Shown here in pieces: positions 43,322 to 52,505 of a DNA stretch of 64,000 bases. Position 1 is the stretch's first letter. Each line of letters starts with the position of its first letter. The notes beneath the pieces were generated by a model. That model did no database searches. It saw nothing but the letters and a program-made list of their open reading frames with translations, and was not told the DNA's origin. A program made the translations under genes and the position numbers. The stretch is from Novosphingobium pokkalii (GTDB lineage Bacteria; Pseudomonadota; Alphaproteobacteria; Sphingomonadales; Sphingomonadaceae): positions 48,253 to 112,252 of the forward strand of contig NZ_BMZP01000015.1 in the NCBI RefSeq assembly GCF_014652855.1. Direction: 5' to 3'.

Positions 43322-43825
43322 TTAGAACAGCACGTCGAGGGTGAAGCCGATCCAGCGGCCGAGGAAGATCACCAGCGTCCACAGCACCAGCGAGAGCACA
43401 CCGGCGGCGCGCGCGGCAAAGGGTGGCGCGGCGGTTTCGTCCCACTGCGCGATCGTGCGCTGGGTGGTAGCGTGGAAGATTGCCATGTTGATGCCCGCCG
43501 CCAAGATTGCCAGCAGTTTGAGCCGGAACTCGGTATTGGCGGCATAGGCCACCGCGTTGGAAGCGAAGAGCAGGCTACCGGTGATGATCGCGACGACGAA
43601 GGCGCCCCATGTGAAAGGCAGCAGCTCGGTGATCAGGCGATTGGCGCTGCGCCGGTGCGAAGCATAGCCGACGAGCCGCAGGTCAACGATCAGGATCGTG
43701 CCGAAGACAAGGGTAATTGCCAACACGTGCAGTGATTCGAGCACGGGGAAGGCGTTGGCGTTCTCGCGAATGGCGTTCGAGAGTGGCAGGTCGTAGATGC
43801 TTTGCAGCGTGGTTTGCAGAGTCAT
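43322..43825 (-). CDS. DUF6644 family membrane protein, copy 1
   Basis: 167 residues, four membrane segments. FPVLESLHVLAITLVFGTILIVDLRLVGY places a histidine (His33) at the top of the first segment; the same His33 is in the neighbouring copy (SLHILAI). The layout recalls small heme- or copper-binding four-helix membrane proteins, but no ligand set is proven. The ATG at 43825 follows GGGGAG. Second gene of the operon DUF6644-DUF6644-DUF6152. Confidence 0.8.
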   Translation of the reverse strand: MTLQTTLQSIYDLPLSNAIRENANAFPVLESLHVLAITLVFGTILIVDLRLVGYASHRRSANRLITELLPFTWGAFVVAIITGSLLFASNAVAYAANTEFRLKLLAILAAGINMAIFHATTQRTIAQWDETAAPPFAARAAGVLSLVLWTLVIFLGRWIGFTLDVLF

Positions 43826-43878
43826 GGGTTGGGCTCCCCCGGGTTTTTCTGGTTAGCGTGACGGTTGCGGGGCGCCGT

Positions 43879-44343
43879 TCAGGTGTAAGCGATGAAGCGG
43901 CCGCAGAAGATGACCGCGATCCACACCACCAGCAGCAGCCAGGCCACCGTCTTGGCCGCAGGCCGCGCCTCGTCGCGCAGCAGTGGGCGGCGCAGCAGCA
44001 GCGTGGCAAGGAACGCCAGCAGCACCAGCGCCATCTTGGCCCAGAACACCGTGTTGCCCAGGGTACGCGCCGGCTCGGCGACGATCAGCAGCATGCCACT
44101 GGCCAACAGCACGACCAGCGCCGACCATATCCACGGCAGATAGCGCCGCACCACGCGCGCGGGGCTCTCGTCCGTGGCGAGCACACCGGCGAGGCGCAGT
44201 TCCGAGACCAGTGCCGAGCCCACGACCACCGCAATCGCCAGGATATGCAGGCTCTGCACGGTGGGGATGATCCACGTCGTCTCCCGGAACGTGGTCGAGA
44301 TCGGCGTGGCATAGAGCCAATCGCCGAAGGTTTGGATGGACAT
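43879..44343 (-). CDS. DUF6644 family membrane protein, copy 2
   Basis: 154 residues, four membrane segments, colinear with the previous gene: WIIPTVQSLHILAIAVVVGSALVSELRLAGVLA versus its FPVLESLHVLAITLVFGTILIVDLRLVG. His33, the RLxG motif and the C-terminal VIFxGRxI are shared. Probably arose by tandem duplication and may form a heterodimer. First gene of the operon; about 124 bp downstream of TonB receptor 3 on the same strand. Confidence 0.8.
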   Translation of the reverse strand: MSIQTFGDWLYATPISTTFRETTWIIPTVQSLHILAIAVVVGSALVSELRLAGVLATDESPARVVRRYLPWIWSALVVLLASGMLLIVAEPARTLGNTVFWAKMALVLLAFLATLLLRRPLLRDEARPAAKTVAWLLLVVWIAVIFCGRFIAYT

Positions 44344-44431
44344 GGCGCAAGGTCTCCCCTCGATGCGTGGACGGTCAGGTTTGCTTGTTCGCCTGCTCTA
44401 GCCGTCGCGCCGGGCGCCGGGACGTTCGAAA

Positions 44432-44465
44432 CCGTTGCAATACCGGAACAGCGCGCGCGCAACGG
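44432..44465. repeat. CCGTTGC/GCAACGG inverted repeat
   Basis: Seven-base perfect arms at 44432-44438 and 44459-44465 between receptor 3 and the DUF6644 operon. The same GCAACGG word occurs twice upstream of receptor 3. Could be an operator or a weak terminator. Confidence 0.45.
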
Positions 44466-44467
44466 CG

Positions 44468-46543
44468 TCACAGGGTGGCCATGAGCGTCACGCGCAGCGA
44501 ACGCGGTTCCAGCGGATGGGCGCTGATGCCGGCCACTCCGGCAGTAGGCTCGCCGGGCAGCCGGCTGACGTAGTAATAGTCGGCCGCATCGTCGCGGCTG
44601 CCGAACAGGTTGTAGATATCGGCCCGCAGGTTGACGCGCTGCGTCAACTGATAGCCCGCCGAGAGGTTTACCTCGCCATAGCCGGGCGAACGCTGGCTGT
44701 TGTCGTCGGTCAGCGGATGCGGGCCGAGCCGCCGCCACGTAAGGGCGCCCGACCAGCGCCCGAGATTGTCGATCAGTACGCCAGCAGCACCGATGAAGCC
44801 GGGAGCGTCTTCGATAAAGCGGGTGGCGGGATCACCATCGCGATAGCGCGCATGGCTGAACGCCAGGTTGGAATTGAGTTCGAGCCAGGGCAGCGGGCGG
44901 TACTGGGCGCTAAGCTCCAGGCCGCGGCGCCGGCTGGGCCGCCCCGCCTCGGTCTGCCCGGCATCGGCCGAATAGGTCAGCTCTGAAGCGAAATCGATCT
45001 GGAACACGGTGGCCGCAAGCGTCAGCTGGTGCACGAGATTGCTGCGCACGCCCGCCTCCACGCTGGTCGCGCCGACCAGTAGCGGTGGCCGCACGAGGCT
45101 GGTGCTGCCATCGTCCGCGGTGACGAGGCCGGCACGGCCGTCGTTGGAATGAAACCCGCGCCCGGCCGAGACGTAGAACTCGGTCCGCGCCCAAGGGCCA
45201 AGGATTATGCTGCCTTTGGGCTGCCACAGCGCGGCATGCTCATGCCCACGCACAGCGCGCACCAGGTCTTGGTCGACAACCTGGAAACGATCGACGCGCA
45301 GGCCGAGCACGCTGCGCAGCCAGGGACGCCACTGCGCCTTGTGTTCGGCATAAGCGCCAAAGCTCGCCTCCGTGACCTGGTCGTCGCGGTCGGTGCTCAG
45401 CAATACCCGACGGCGGGTGTGCGCCAGATCGACGCGAATCGCATCAAAGCGTCCGTCGATCCCGATGGTCAGCGTCTGCTCGATCCCACCGGTCGCAAAG
45501 CGGTGCGCCAGCGCAAGGCGGCCGCCCGCGATCCAGCGTCGATCGTTCTGCGCATGCTGATCGCCGTTGACCGGATCATCAAGGTAGTGGGTGAAGTTGC
45601 TCCACAACGTCAGGCGCTGGCGCACGCCATAGACCTCGGCAGTGAGTTGGTCGGCGCTGGACAAGGGCCGGGCGTAGTGCAGCGACAGCGACAGGCGCTG
45701 CGATATCCCCCCATCGCTGGGATCAAGCGAGCCGAAGCGTCCGATCAATCCCTGCTCCACCGCGCGCAGCGGCTGGTCGGTGGTGGCGTTCCAGCGCCCC
45801 GAATAGGCCATCGCCGTTGCTGACCAGCCATCCTCGGCAGTGCCATGCGACAAACGCATAACCCCGTTGAAGCGGCGCAAGTTATCGGGGTTGTCCCACG
45901 GGCCATCGAGATGGAAGTATTCCCCCGCAGCTAGCAGCGTGGTGCCCCCGCGCAGTGCCACAGATCCGCCCGCGAACACGCGGCGATCGCCTACAGTGCC
46001 GGCAGAAAGCGAGAGCATGGGCCGCAAGCTGTCGACCAGGCTCAGCCGCGCCGATCCCACCGCGGCAAAGTCCCCGACAGCGGCGAAGTAAGGGCCCTTG
46101 GTAAAGGCGATCCCGCCAAACAGTTCGGGCATGAGGAAGTTGAGATCGGTGTAGCCTTGGCCATGCGCATGGGTGCGCTGGTTAACCGGCATGCCATCGA
46201 CAAAGGTGGCAAAGTCGGTGCCATGGTCAAGGTTGAACCCACGCAGGAGGTACTGGTTGGCCTTGCCCTCGCCGCTGTGCGAGGTCACCGACAAGCCGGG
46301 GATCGCCTCCAGGTACTGCCCGACACGATAGGCCGGCCGCCGCTCGATTTCCTGGCGGGTGATCACGCCCTCGCTCGATGTGGTGGCGGTGCCAAGCATG
46401 TCCTGGGTCGAGGCGGCGACCACGATTTGCGGCGGTCCATCGGGCGACGGGGCGGCAGGTTCGGCGGTTTCGGCGGCGCGGGCCGCGCCGGCGGCAAACG
46501 CCAGTGCGCTAATGGCGACAAGCATGATCGATGTGCGGCGCAT
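44468..46543 (-). CDS. TonB-dependent receptor 3
   Basis: 691 residues, shorter than receptors 1 and 2 and of a different subtype. Signal peptide 1-23 (ALAFAAGAARA-A), a TonB-box-like QIVVAASTQ, plug with VGQYLEAIPGLSVTSHSGEGKANQYLLRGFNLDHGTDFATFVDG and QRTHAHGQGYTDLNFLMPEL, barrel ending LRVTLMATL. The His-rich plug loop is typical of a receptor group that lacks the FGRNATGG motif of the others. The ATG at 46543 follows GGAGG. Adjacent to the DUF6644/DUF6152 operon. Ligand unknown. Confidence 0.92.
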   Translation of the reverse strand: MRRTSIMLVAISALAFAAGAARAAETAEPAAPSPDGPPQIVVAASTQDMLGTATTSSEGVITRQEIERRPAYRVGQYLEAIPGLSVTSHSGEGKANQYLLRGFNLDHGTDFATFVDGMPVNQRTHAHGQGYTDLNFLMPELFGGIAFTKGPYFAAVGDFAAVGSARLSLVDSLRPMLSLSAGTVGDRRVFAGGSVALRGGTTLLAAGEYFHLDGPWDNPDNLRRFNGVMRLSHGTAEDGWSATAMAYSGRWNATTDQPLRAVEQGLIGRFGSLDPSDGGISQRLSLSLHYARPLSSADQLTAEVYGVRQRLTLWSNFTHYLDDPVNGDQHAQNDRRWIAGGRLALAHRFATGGIEQTLTIGIDGRFDAIRVDLAHTRRRVLLSTDRDDQVTEASFGAYAEHKAQWRPWLRSVLGLRVDRFQVVDQDLVRAVRGHEHAALWQPKGSIILGPWARTEFYVSAGRGFHSNDGRAGLVTADDGSTSLVRPPLLVGATSVEAGVRSNLVHQLTLAATVFQIDFASELTYSADAGQTEAGRPSRRRGLELSAQYRPLPWLELNSNLAFSHARYRDGDPATRFIEDAPGFIGAAGVLIDNLGRWSGALTWRRLGPHPLTDDNSQRSPGYGEVNLSAGYQLTQRVNLRADIYNLFGSRDDAADYYYVSRLPGEPTAGVAGISAHPLEPRSLRVTLMATL

Positions 46544-46631
46544 GGCGCTTCCTCCCTCGTCTGTTCTCGACAAGGGAGGAAGCGCAGCGGCCCGGCCCGC
46601 ACAAGTTACGCGACGGTTGGCGCAGCGCCCC

Positions 46632-46651
46632 GCAACGGCTGCACGCAACGG
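46632..46651. promoter_or_regulatory. GCAACGG direct repeats upstream of receptor 3
   Basis: GCAACGG at 46632-46638 and 46645-46651, spaced 13 bp start to start, 89-108 bp upstream of the receptor start. The spacing places them near one helical turn apart. The word recurs at 44432 and 44459. Confidence 0.45.
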
Positions 46652-46690
46652 TTACCCACGATGCCGTTACACGGAAGGCCAAAGCCCAGC

Positions 46691-47128
46691 CTATTGCGCG
46701 GCGGCGGCGGCAACCTCGGCATCAAATTCGGCGATGGCTTCGCGCGCGATACGGGTGGAATCGATGCCGGCCGGCACGCCGCAATAGACTGCCACCTGCA
46801 GCAGGGCCTCGCGAATCTCCTCGCGCGTCAGACCGTTGCGCAGTGCCGCCTTGACGTGGAGCCGCAGCTCGTGCGGGCGGTTGAGCGCGCTGATCATGCC
46901 GAGATTGAGCAGGCTGCGCTCGCGCCGGGTAAGCCCCGGGCGCGACCAAGTCTCACCCCAGCACCAGCGCGTCGACAACTCCTGCATCGGGCGCGAGAAA
47001 TCGTCCGCGCCGGCCATGGCCTGCTCAACATAGGCCGCGCCAAGCACATCTTTCCGGAGCGCCAGACCACGTACGAAAGCCGGGTCGTCGGTTCCATCAG
47101 CCGAAGAGGCGGAATAGTTCTGGCTCAT
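46691..47128 (-). CDS. Carboxymuconolactone decarboxylase family protein
   Basis: 145 residues, about the size of PcaC. RERSLLNLGMISALNRPHELRLHVKAALRNGLTREEIREALLQVAVYCGVPAG is the CMD signature, with the conserved Cys in YCGVP. PcaC proper decarboxylates gamma-carboxymuconolactone, but many relatives in degradative clusters have other or unknown roles. Last gene of a reverse operon; the ATG at 47128 follows the preceding stop by one base. Confidence 0.87.
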   Translation of the reverse strand: MSQNYSASSADGTDDPAFVRGLALRKDVLGAAYVEQAMAGADDFSRPMQELSTRWCWGETWSRPGLTRRERSLLNLGMISALNRPHELRLHVKAALRNGLTREEIREALLQVAVYCGVPAGIDSTRIAREAIAEFDAEVAAAAAQ

Positions 47129-47129
47129 G

Positions 47130-48557
47130 TCACAAGCCACCGACGAGGCAGTACTTGATGGACATGTAATCGGCCAAGCCATGGCTCGATCCTTCTCGGC
47201 CGAAGCCCGATTCCTTGACCCCGCCGAACGGCGCGACCTCGCTCGAGATCAGCCCGTCGTTCACCCCGACCATGCCGTATTCGAGCCCCTCCATCATGCG
47301 CCACTGGCGCGCGACATCGGCGGTATAGACATAGGCAGCAAGGCCGAACGGGGTATCGTTGGCGATGCGCAGCGCTTCGGCCTCGTCGGTAAAGCGGATG
47401 ACCGGCGCCACCGGGCCGAAGATTTCCTCGTGCGCAATGGCCATGGCCGGGGTCACCCCCGCCAGCACGACCGGACGATGGAAGGCACCGTGCCGGGGCC
47501 CATCGCGCCCGTGGCTGACCTCGCGCGCGCCCTCGCCCACTGCGGCTTCGACCAGCCCGGCTACGCGGGTGACCGCCTTGCCATCGATCAACGAGCCCAT
47601 CGCCCCTCCCTCGGTGCGCCCATCGGCCACGCGCAACGCGTCTACCCGCGCCGTCAGGGCCGCGACGAAAGAATCGTAGACGCCGTCCTGCACGAGGAAG
47701 CGGTTGGCACAGACACAGGTCTGCCCGGCATTGCGGAAGCGCGAGGCTATGGCACCATCGACAGCGCGCGCGATGTCGGCATCGTCGAACACCACGAAGG
47801 GCGCGTTGCCGCCGAGTTCGAGGCTGAGCCGCTTCACCTGTGCGGCAGCCTTGGCCATGATGACCTTGCCCACCTCGGTTGAGCCGGTGAAGCTGATCTT
47901 GCGCACCAGCGGATGGCTGCAGAACAGATCTCCCGCCTCTGACGAGCGCACCGCCGGGGTCACGCGAAACAGATCGCGCGGCACCCCGGCGCGGTGGGCC
48001 AGCGCCTCCAGCGCGAGCGCGGACAGCGGCGTCGCCTCGGCCGGCTTGACCACGATCGAGCAGCCTGCTGCCAGGGCCGGCGCGACCTTGCGGGTGATCA
48101 TCGCCAGCGGGAAGTTCCAAGGGGTGATCGCCGCGCAGGTTCCCACCGGCTGGCGCAGCGTCAGCACGCGCTTGCCCGGTGCAAAACTGGGGATCACCTC
48201 GCCATAGGCGCGACGCGCCTCTTCGGAGAACCATTCGATGTAACCTGCGCCATAGCGCACCTCTCCCCGCGACTCCTCAAGCGGCTTGCCGCTTTCCAGC
48301 GTCATCAACAGCGCCAGCGCCTCCGCGTTCTCGACCATGGCGTTAAACCAGGCGCGCAGCACGTCGCTGCGTTCCTTGGCAGTGCGCGCAGCCCACGCAT
48401 GGCGCGCGCCGTCAGCGGCCTCGATGATCGCGGTGAGCGCGGCCACGTCATAGCGGCGCACCGTGGCGATGATGCTGCCATCGGCAGGATTGGTCACGGC
48501 CAGGCCCGCCGCATCGAAGGCGTCGGGATGCAGCAGGTGGTGGACAGGGTTGGTCAT
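47130..48557 (-). CDS. Aldehyde dehydrogenase, succinate-semialdehyde type
   Basis: 475 residues. ITPWNFPLAMITRKVAPALAAGCSIVVKPAE, ELGGNAPFVVFDDADI and catalytic Cys in NAGQTCVCANR match GabD-type dehydrogenases; the FGGVKESGFGREGSSHGLADYMSIKYCLVGGL C-terminus is typical of that group. Would oxidise a semialdehyde from chain or ring breakdown. The ATG at 48557 is behind AAAGAT with modest ribosome site. 26 bp from the cytochrome gene. Confidence 0.88.
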   Translation of the reverse strand: MTNPVHHLLHPDAFDAAGLAVTNPADGSIIATVRRYDVAALTAIIEAADGARHAWAARTAKERSDVLRAWFNAMVENAEALALLMTLESGKPLEESRGEVRYGAGYIEWFSEEARRAYGEVIPSFAPGKRVLTLRQPVGTCAAITPWNFPLAMITRKVAPALAAGCSIVVKPAEATPLSALALEALAHRAGVPRDLFRVTPAVRSSEAGDLFCSHPLVRKISFTGSTEVGKVIMAKAAAQVKRLSLELGGNAPFVVFDDADIARAVDGAIASRFRNAGQTCVCANRFLVQDGVYDSFVAALTARVDALRVADGRTEGGAMGSLIDGKAVTRVAGLVEAAVGEGAREVSHGRDGPRHGAFHRPVVLAGVTPAMAIAHEEIFGPVAPVIRFTDEAEALRIANDTPFGLAAYVYTADVARQWRMMEGLEYGMVGVNDGLISSEVAPFGGVKESGFGREGSSHGLADYMSIKYCLVGGL

Positions 48558-48583
48558 GGCAGGATCTTTCGTTGAATGGGCGA

Positions 48584-49153
48584 TCACACCATCCGTGCGA
48601 GCACGTCGGTATCGCCGCCGCGATCGTGCAGCCGGTGCTTGAGCGCGCCAGCCACGTGAAGCACCACGAGCGCGGCGAGCGTATAGGCACTCCACCCGTG
48701 CAGCGTGTCGAACAGCGCAAAGGCCTTGTCGTTCTTGGGCAACAGCTCGGGCACCTGGCCCATCCCGAAGAAAGGCACGCCGTCGCTCTGGGTAAAGCTG
48801 GCCGACATCGCATAGCCCAGCAGCGGGGTCAGCAGCGTCAGCACCATGATCGCACGGTGGACTACGTGGGAAAGCACGCGCTCCCAGGGCCTGAGGCCCA
48901 CCGGCGGGTGTGGCAGATGGCGGCGATACTGGTAGCGCAGCCCGAGGTGGACCAGCGCGAGCAGCCAGACCAGAACACCAAATTGCTTGTGATTGGGGTA
49001 GAACACCGCGAACTTGGCCGTCGCTTCGTCGGGCAGGCCCGTCATGAACCAGCCAGACCAGATCATGCCGATGATCAATATGGCGCGTAGCCAGTGTAGC
49101 AGGCGCATCGAAAGCGGATAGCGGGTAGGCGCCCCGCCGGTTTCATCAGGCAT
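48584..49153 (-). CDS. Cytochrome b561-family membrane protein
   Basis: 189 residues, four membrane segments with paired histidines: SMRLLHWLRAILI, LALVHLGLRYQ, HVVHRAIMVLT and TLHGWSAYTLAALVVLHVAGALKH. That is the heme-b ligand pattern of the bacterial cytochrome b561 group. It could move electrons between quinone and a periplasmic or cytosolic redox partner. The ATG at 49153 follows AGGAGAGG. Embedded in the reverse catabolic operon, which is unusual for this protein type. Confidence 0.85.
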   Translation of the reverse strand: MPDETGGAPTRYPLSMRLLHWLRAILIIGMIWSGWFMTGLPDEATAKFAVFYPNHKQFGVLVWLLALVHLGLRYQYRRHLPHPPVGLRPWERVLSHVVHRAIMVLTLLTPLLGYAMSASFTQSDGVPFFGMGQVPELLPKNDKAFALFDTLHGWSAYTLAALVVLHVAGALKHRLHDRGGDTDVLARMV

Positions 49154-49179
49154 CGCCCTCTCCTTGTCCGCACGCACCC

Positions 49180-49968
49180 TCACAGGAAGATACCGCGCGA
49201 ATAGCCCCCGTCGATGGTCAGCGATTGACCGGTAATGGTCGGCCGTGCGGCAGCAGCCAGCGTCGCCACCATCGCGCCGACATCGTCGGGGGTCAGGATC
49301 GTGCGGGTGGGTATCTCGGCAACGAAGCGCGCCTCGATCGCCGCGGGCGTGGTGTTTTCGGCGTGGGCCATTTCGGCAAACAGTTCGGCCAGGTGCGGGG
49401 TGCGCACGATGCCGGGGTGCACCGCGTTGACAGTGATACCGGCCGGGCCAAGCTGGTCGGACAACACTTTGGTCAGGTGTGAGACCGCCGCGTTGCGCAA
49501 CCCGCTCAACGTGTCGCTCGACCGGCCGGTCAACCCGCCGATATTGACGATATGGCCGCGCCCCTGCCGCTTCATGGCTGGCACGACGGCCTGGGCATAG
49601 CGGAGATAGCCGCCCACCTTGACGTCAAGATCGGCAATCAGTGCCGCCACATCGACGGTCTCGATCGCCCCACTGATCGGGGTGGAACTGGCGGCGGCGT
49701 TGACCAGCACGTCGATCCGACCATGCCGCGCAAGGACGGCGGCAACGAGGCTTTCGATGGATGCCGGATCGCGTGCGTCCGATGCCAGTGCGAGGCAATC
49801 ACCGCCGATCGTTTCGGCGGCAGCAGCAAGCCGCCCCGCATCGCGCGCCGTAATGACCACGGCAATCCCGGCACCCCGCAGCCCACGCACGATCCCAGGT
49901 GCCATGCCGCCGCTGCCGCCGGTGACGATCGCCACCGGCGGCGTGGAACCCACCGCCGCAGTGCTCAT
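49180..49968 (-). CDS. Atypical short-chain dehydrogenase, copy 1 (YxxxK absent)
   Basis: 262 residues. N-terminal AIVTGGSGGMAPGIVRGL is a normal NAD(P)-binding motif, but the active-site segment reads NIGGLTGRSSDTLSGLRNAAVSHLTK. The Tyr and Lys of YxxxK align with Ser and Asn (SGLRN), and the preceding catalytic Ser is Gly. The SDR at 57278 has the same substitutions, so this is a conserved subfamily rather than a mutation. C-terminal GQSLTIDGGYSRGIFL is canonical. Stop of the upstream TPP gene overlaps its start by 4 bp. Confidence 0.85.
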   Translation of the reverse strand: MSTAAVGSTPPVAIVTGGSGGMAPGIVRGLRGAGIAVVITARDAGRLAAAAETIGGDCLALASDARDPASIESLVAAVLARHGRIDVLVNAAASSTPISGAIETVDVAALIADLDVKVGGYLRYAQAVVPAMKRQGRGHIVNIGGLTGRSSDTLSGLRNAAVSHLTKVLSDQLGPAGITVNAVHPGIVRTPHLAELFAEMAHAENTTPAAIEARFVAEIPTRTILTPDDVGAMVATLAAAARPTITGQSLTIDGGYSRGIFL

Positions 49969-51584
49969 GGCAACTCAGCCTGGATCAGCATCGGGCCATC
50001 GAGCGCGAGGCCCCGCGCCAGTGCCTCGGCCAGCTCCCCACAGGTGGTGACGCGCACCGCCTCCACGCCATAGCCACGCGCCAGGCAAACCCAATCGACC
50101 CTTGGCTTGTCGAGAAGCGTGAGCGCCTCGATCATGGCATCGCCGAGCGGCGCGTTGGCGCGCACCAGCTCGGTCTGGAGAATGGCGTAACGGTGGTTGG
50201 CAGCGAGGATCACCGTCACCGGCAGGTTCTCGCGCGCCATCGTCCACAGGGCCTGGAGCGTGTATTGCGCGCTACCGTCAGACTGAAGCGAAACCACGCG
50301 CGCCTCTGGCGCGGCGAGCGCCGCACCCACCGCACAGGGCAGCCCCTGGCCGATCGCGCCGCCCGTGTTGGTCATCACCCGATGACGGCGCGCGCGATGC
50401 GCGTTGCGCAACCAGGGCCCACCCAAGGTAGAGCCCTCGAGCGAGATGATCGCATGGTCGGGCAACTGCACCAGCAGTTCCTCGACCACGCCAGCCGGCG
50501 TCAGCGCGGCAGCGGGATCATTGGCACTGGCAGTGGCCGGGGTGAACGGCTGGGCGCCATCCGGCCCCGTTACACCCAGCGCAGCACCCAAGCGCAGCAG
50601 CGCATCGATGGCATCATGCTCTGGCCCGGCCAGGCGCACCAGACTGGCCTCTGCAACCAGCTGGCTGGGCCAGCCTTCGTAACCGAAGTAGCTGATCGGC
50701 ATGCGCGCGCCGGCCAGCACGACGCGGGCCGTGCCCATCTGCGCGATCACGTCGTCGGGGAAATAGGCCTGCCGCTCGACGGCAGGCAGATCACCGCCCA
50801 GATCCACGATGCCCGGATAGGGTTCCATCAGCAGCCGGCCGCCAAGCCGCGCAGCGAGTGCGGCCCCGGCGCGCACACCCACCTCGGTCAGGGCATTGCC
50901 GCCCAGCAGGACGATGACACCCTGATCACCCTCCAGTGCGGCAGCGGCGGCGGCAACCGCAGCGTCGTCCACGCGCGCGCCTTGCCAGGTGGCAGGCGTA
51001 GCACCACCGGACGCCGCATCTTGCGTTTCCTCGCGCGCGTCGATCACGTCGGTCGGCACGATCAGCGTCGCCGCGCCGCCCTCGGCCGCCCGCGTCGCGG
51101 CAAATGCGGTGGCAACATCTCGCGCAATGGCAGCGGGCTCGGCCATGCGGATCACTTTGCGCGAAACCGGCGATGCTAAGGATTCGATATCCGAGGTCAG
51201 CGGCGCATCATAGGGCAAGTGCCAGGTGGCATGGTCGCCGATGATGTTGACGATGCGCGAGCCAGCCCGGCGGGCGTTGTGCAAATTGGCGATGCCATTG
51301 GCAAAGCCAGGGCCAAGATGCAGCAATGTCAGCGGGACCTGCCCTGACACGCGCGCATAGCCGTCCGCCGCGCCGGTACAGACGCCCTCGAACAGGCTGA
51401 GCACCGGGCGGATGCCGCCATGGCGGGCCAGCGCGGTGACCATGGTCATCTCGGTGGTGCCGGGATTGGCAAAGCAGATACGCGCGCCCCCGGCGTGAAG
51501 CGCGTCGAACATCGTGTCCGCACCCGTGCGAACTAACGCATTGTCGGAGGGTGCAGGTGCGGCAGGCGTCTCATTGGCCATCAT
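49965..51584 (-). CDS. ThDP-dependent enzyme (acetolactate synthase/benzoylformate decarboxylase-like)
   Basis: 539 residues in the PYR-TH3-PP order. The cofactor-activating Glu is Glu66 (SLFEGVCTGAADGYAR); the ThDP site is SLQSDGSAQYTLQALWTMARENLPVTVILAANHRYAI. The family includes decarboxylases and ligases of 2-oxo acids; this group is often labelled acetolactate synthase large subunit but no small subunit is near. Tandem ATGs at 51584 and 51581 overlap the end of the alpha/beta-hydrolase gene by 14 bp. A 2-oxo-acid or aromatic aldehyde substrate would suit the neighbouring aldehyde dehydrogenases. Confidence 0.85.
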   Translation of the reverse strand: MMANETPAAPAPSDNALVRTGADTMFDALHAGGARICFANPGTTEMTMVTALARHGGIRPVLSLFEGVCTGAADGYARVSGQVPLTLLHLGPGFANGIANLHNARRAGSRIVNIIGDHATWHLPYDAPLTSDIESLASPVSRKVIRMAEPAAIARDVATAFAATRAAEGGAATLIVPTDVIDAREETQDAASGGATPATWQGARVDDAAVAAAAAALEGDQGVIVLLGGNALTEVGVRAGAALAARLGGRLLMEPYPGIVDLGGDLPAVERQAYFPDDVIAQMGTARVVLAGARMPISYFGYEGWPSQLVAEASLVRLAGPEHDAIDALLRLGAALGVTGPDGAQPFTPATASANDPAAALTPAGVVEELLVQLPDHAIISLEGSTLGGPWLRNAHRARRHRVMTNTGGAIGQGLPCAVGAALAAPEARVVSLQSDGSAQYTLQALWTMARENLPVTVILAANHRYAILQTELVRANAPLGDAMIEALTLLDKPRVDWVCLARGYGVEAVRVTTCGELAEALARGLALDGPMLIQAELP

Positions 51585-52503
51585 CGGGGTCCTCGTGCGC
51601 GCGCACCGTGACGCCGGCGAGGAAACCCTCGACCAGGCGGCGGAACGCCTCGGGGGCATCATCGTGGACATAGTGCGAGGCACCATCCACGCTGGCATGG
51701 GCCAGATGCGGGTTCTGCGCTTCGAGCCGGCGCACCGCCTCGAGGCTGCAGAAGTCTGAACGGCCGCCGCGGATCACCAGCGTCGGCACGCGGATCGCGG
51801 CGATGACGGGCCAAAGGTCGAGCACGCGGGCCGGATCGGGCGCGACGCGCGTCGCGGCGATGCCTTCCGCATCGTAGCGCCAGCGCACCCCGCCCGCAGG
51901 GTCAGCCGTCATGCTTTCCCACAACCGCTCCTCGATCGCTGCGCCGCTCACGTTGGGCCGCAGGCGGCGCCAATAGGTCCGCGCCTCGGCCCAGTCGGCA
52001 AAGCGCACGGGCAGCGCCTTCATCTCGGCGACGATGCGTTCGAACCCAGCACCACCGACCGACGAGCCGGCAGTGATGTCTTCTACCACCAGAGCGTGGA
52101 GGCGCCCGGGATGGCGTGCGGCATAGGCATAGGCAGTGGTGCCGCCCATCGAATGCCCGACCAGCACGAAGCGGTCGAGCCCCGCATCGGCGACGACCGC
52201 CTCCAGATCGGCGAGGTAGGCGTCGGTGTAGTAGTTGCTGCCCTCGTCCCAGCCACTCTCGCCGCGTCCGCGCGCGTCGAACGCGATCAGCCGGTACCGG
52301 TCGGCCAGCGCCGCGGCGAGCGGGCGCCAGGTGCCCGAATAGCCGCGCAGCCCGTGCATCAGCACGATCGCAGGGGCCTGCGCATCGCCCCATTCGCGCA
52401 CGCACAGCGACATGCCACCGCGCACAACGCGCCGGATGCGCTCGCCAGGCAAGAGCGCCACCGGCGCCGGCGGCGCATCGTCCAGGATGAGGTCCGCCGC
52501 CAT
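51571..52503 (-). CDS. Alpha/beta hydrolase (C-C or ester hydrolase)
   Basis: 310 residues. Oxyanion HGLRGYSGTW, nucleophile Ser in LVGHSMGGTTAYAYA and C-terminal His in GASHYVHDDAPEAF give a complete triad. Resembles meta-cleavage-product hydrolases and other carboxylesterases. ATG at 52503, 2 bp after the AA-synthesis family gene stop. Cytosolic. In a cluster with a hydratase and a VOC protein, hydrolysis of a ring-cleavage product is plausible. Confidence 0.87.
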   Translation of the reverse strand: MAADLILDDAPPAPVALLPGERIRRVVRGGMSLCVREWGDAQAPAIVLMHGLRGYSGTWRPLAAALADRYRLIAFDARGRGESGWDEGSNYYTDAYLADLEAVVADAGLDRFVLVGHSMGGTTAYAYAARHPGRLHALVVEDITAGSSVGGAGFERIVAEMKALPVRFADWAEARTYWRRLRPNVSGAAIEERLWESMTADPAGGVRWRYDAEGIAATRVAPDPARVLDLWPVIAAIRVPTLVIRGGRSDFCSLEAVRRLEAQNPHLAHASVDGASHYVHDDAPEAFRRLVEGFLAGVTVRAHEDPDDGQ

Positions 52504-52505
52504 GG

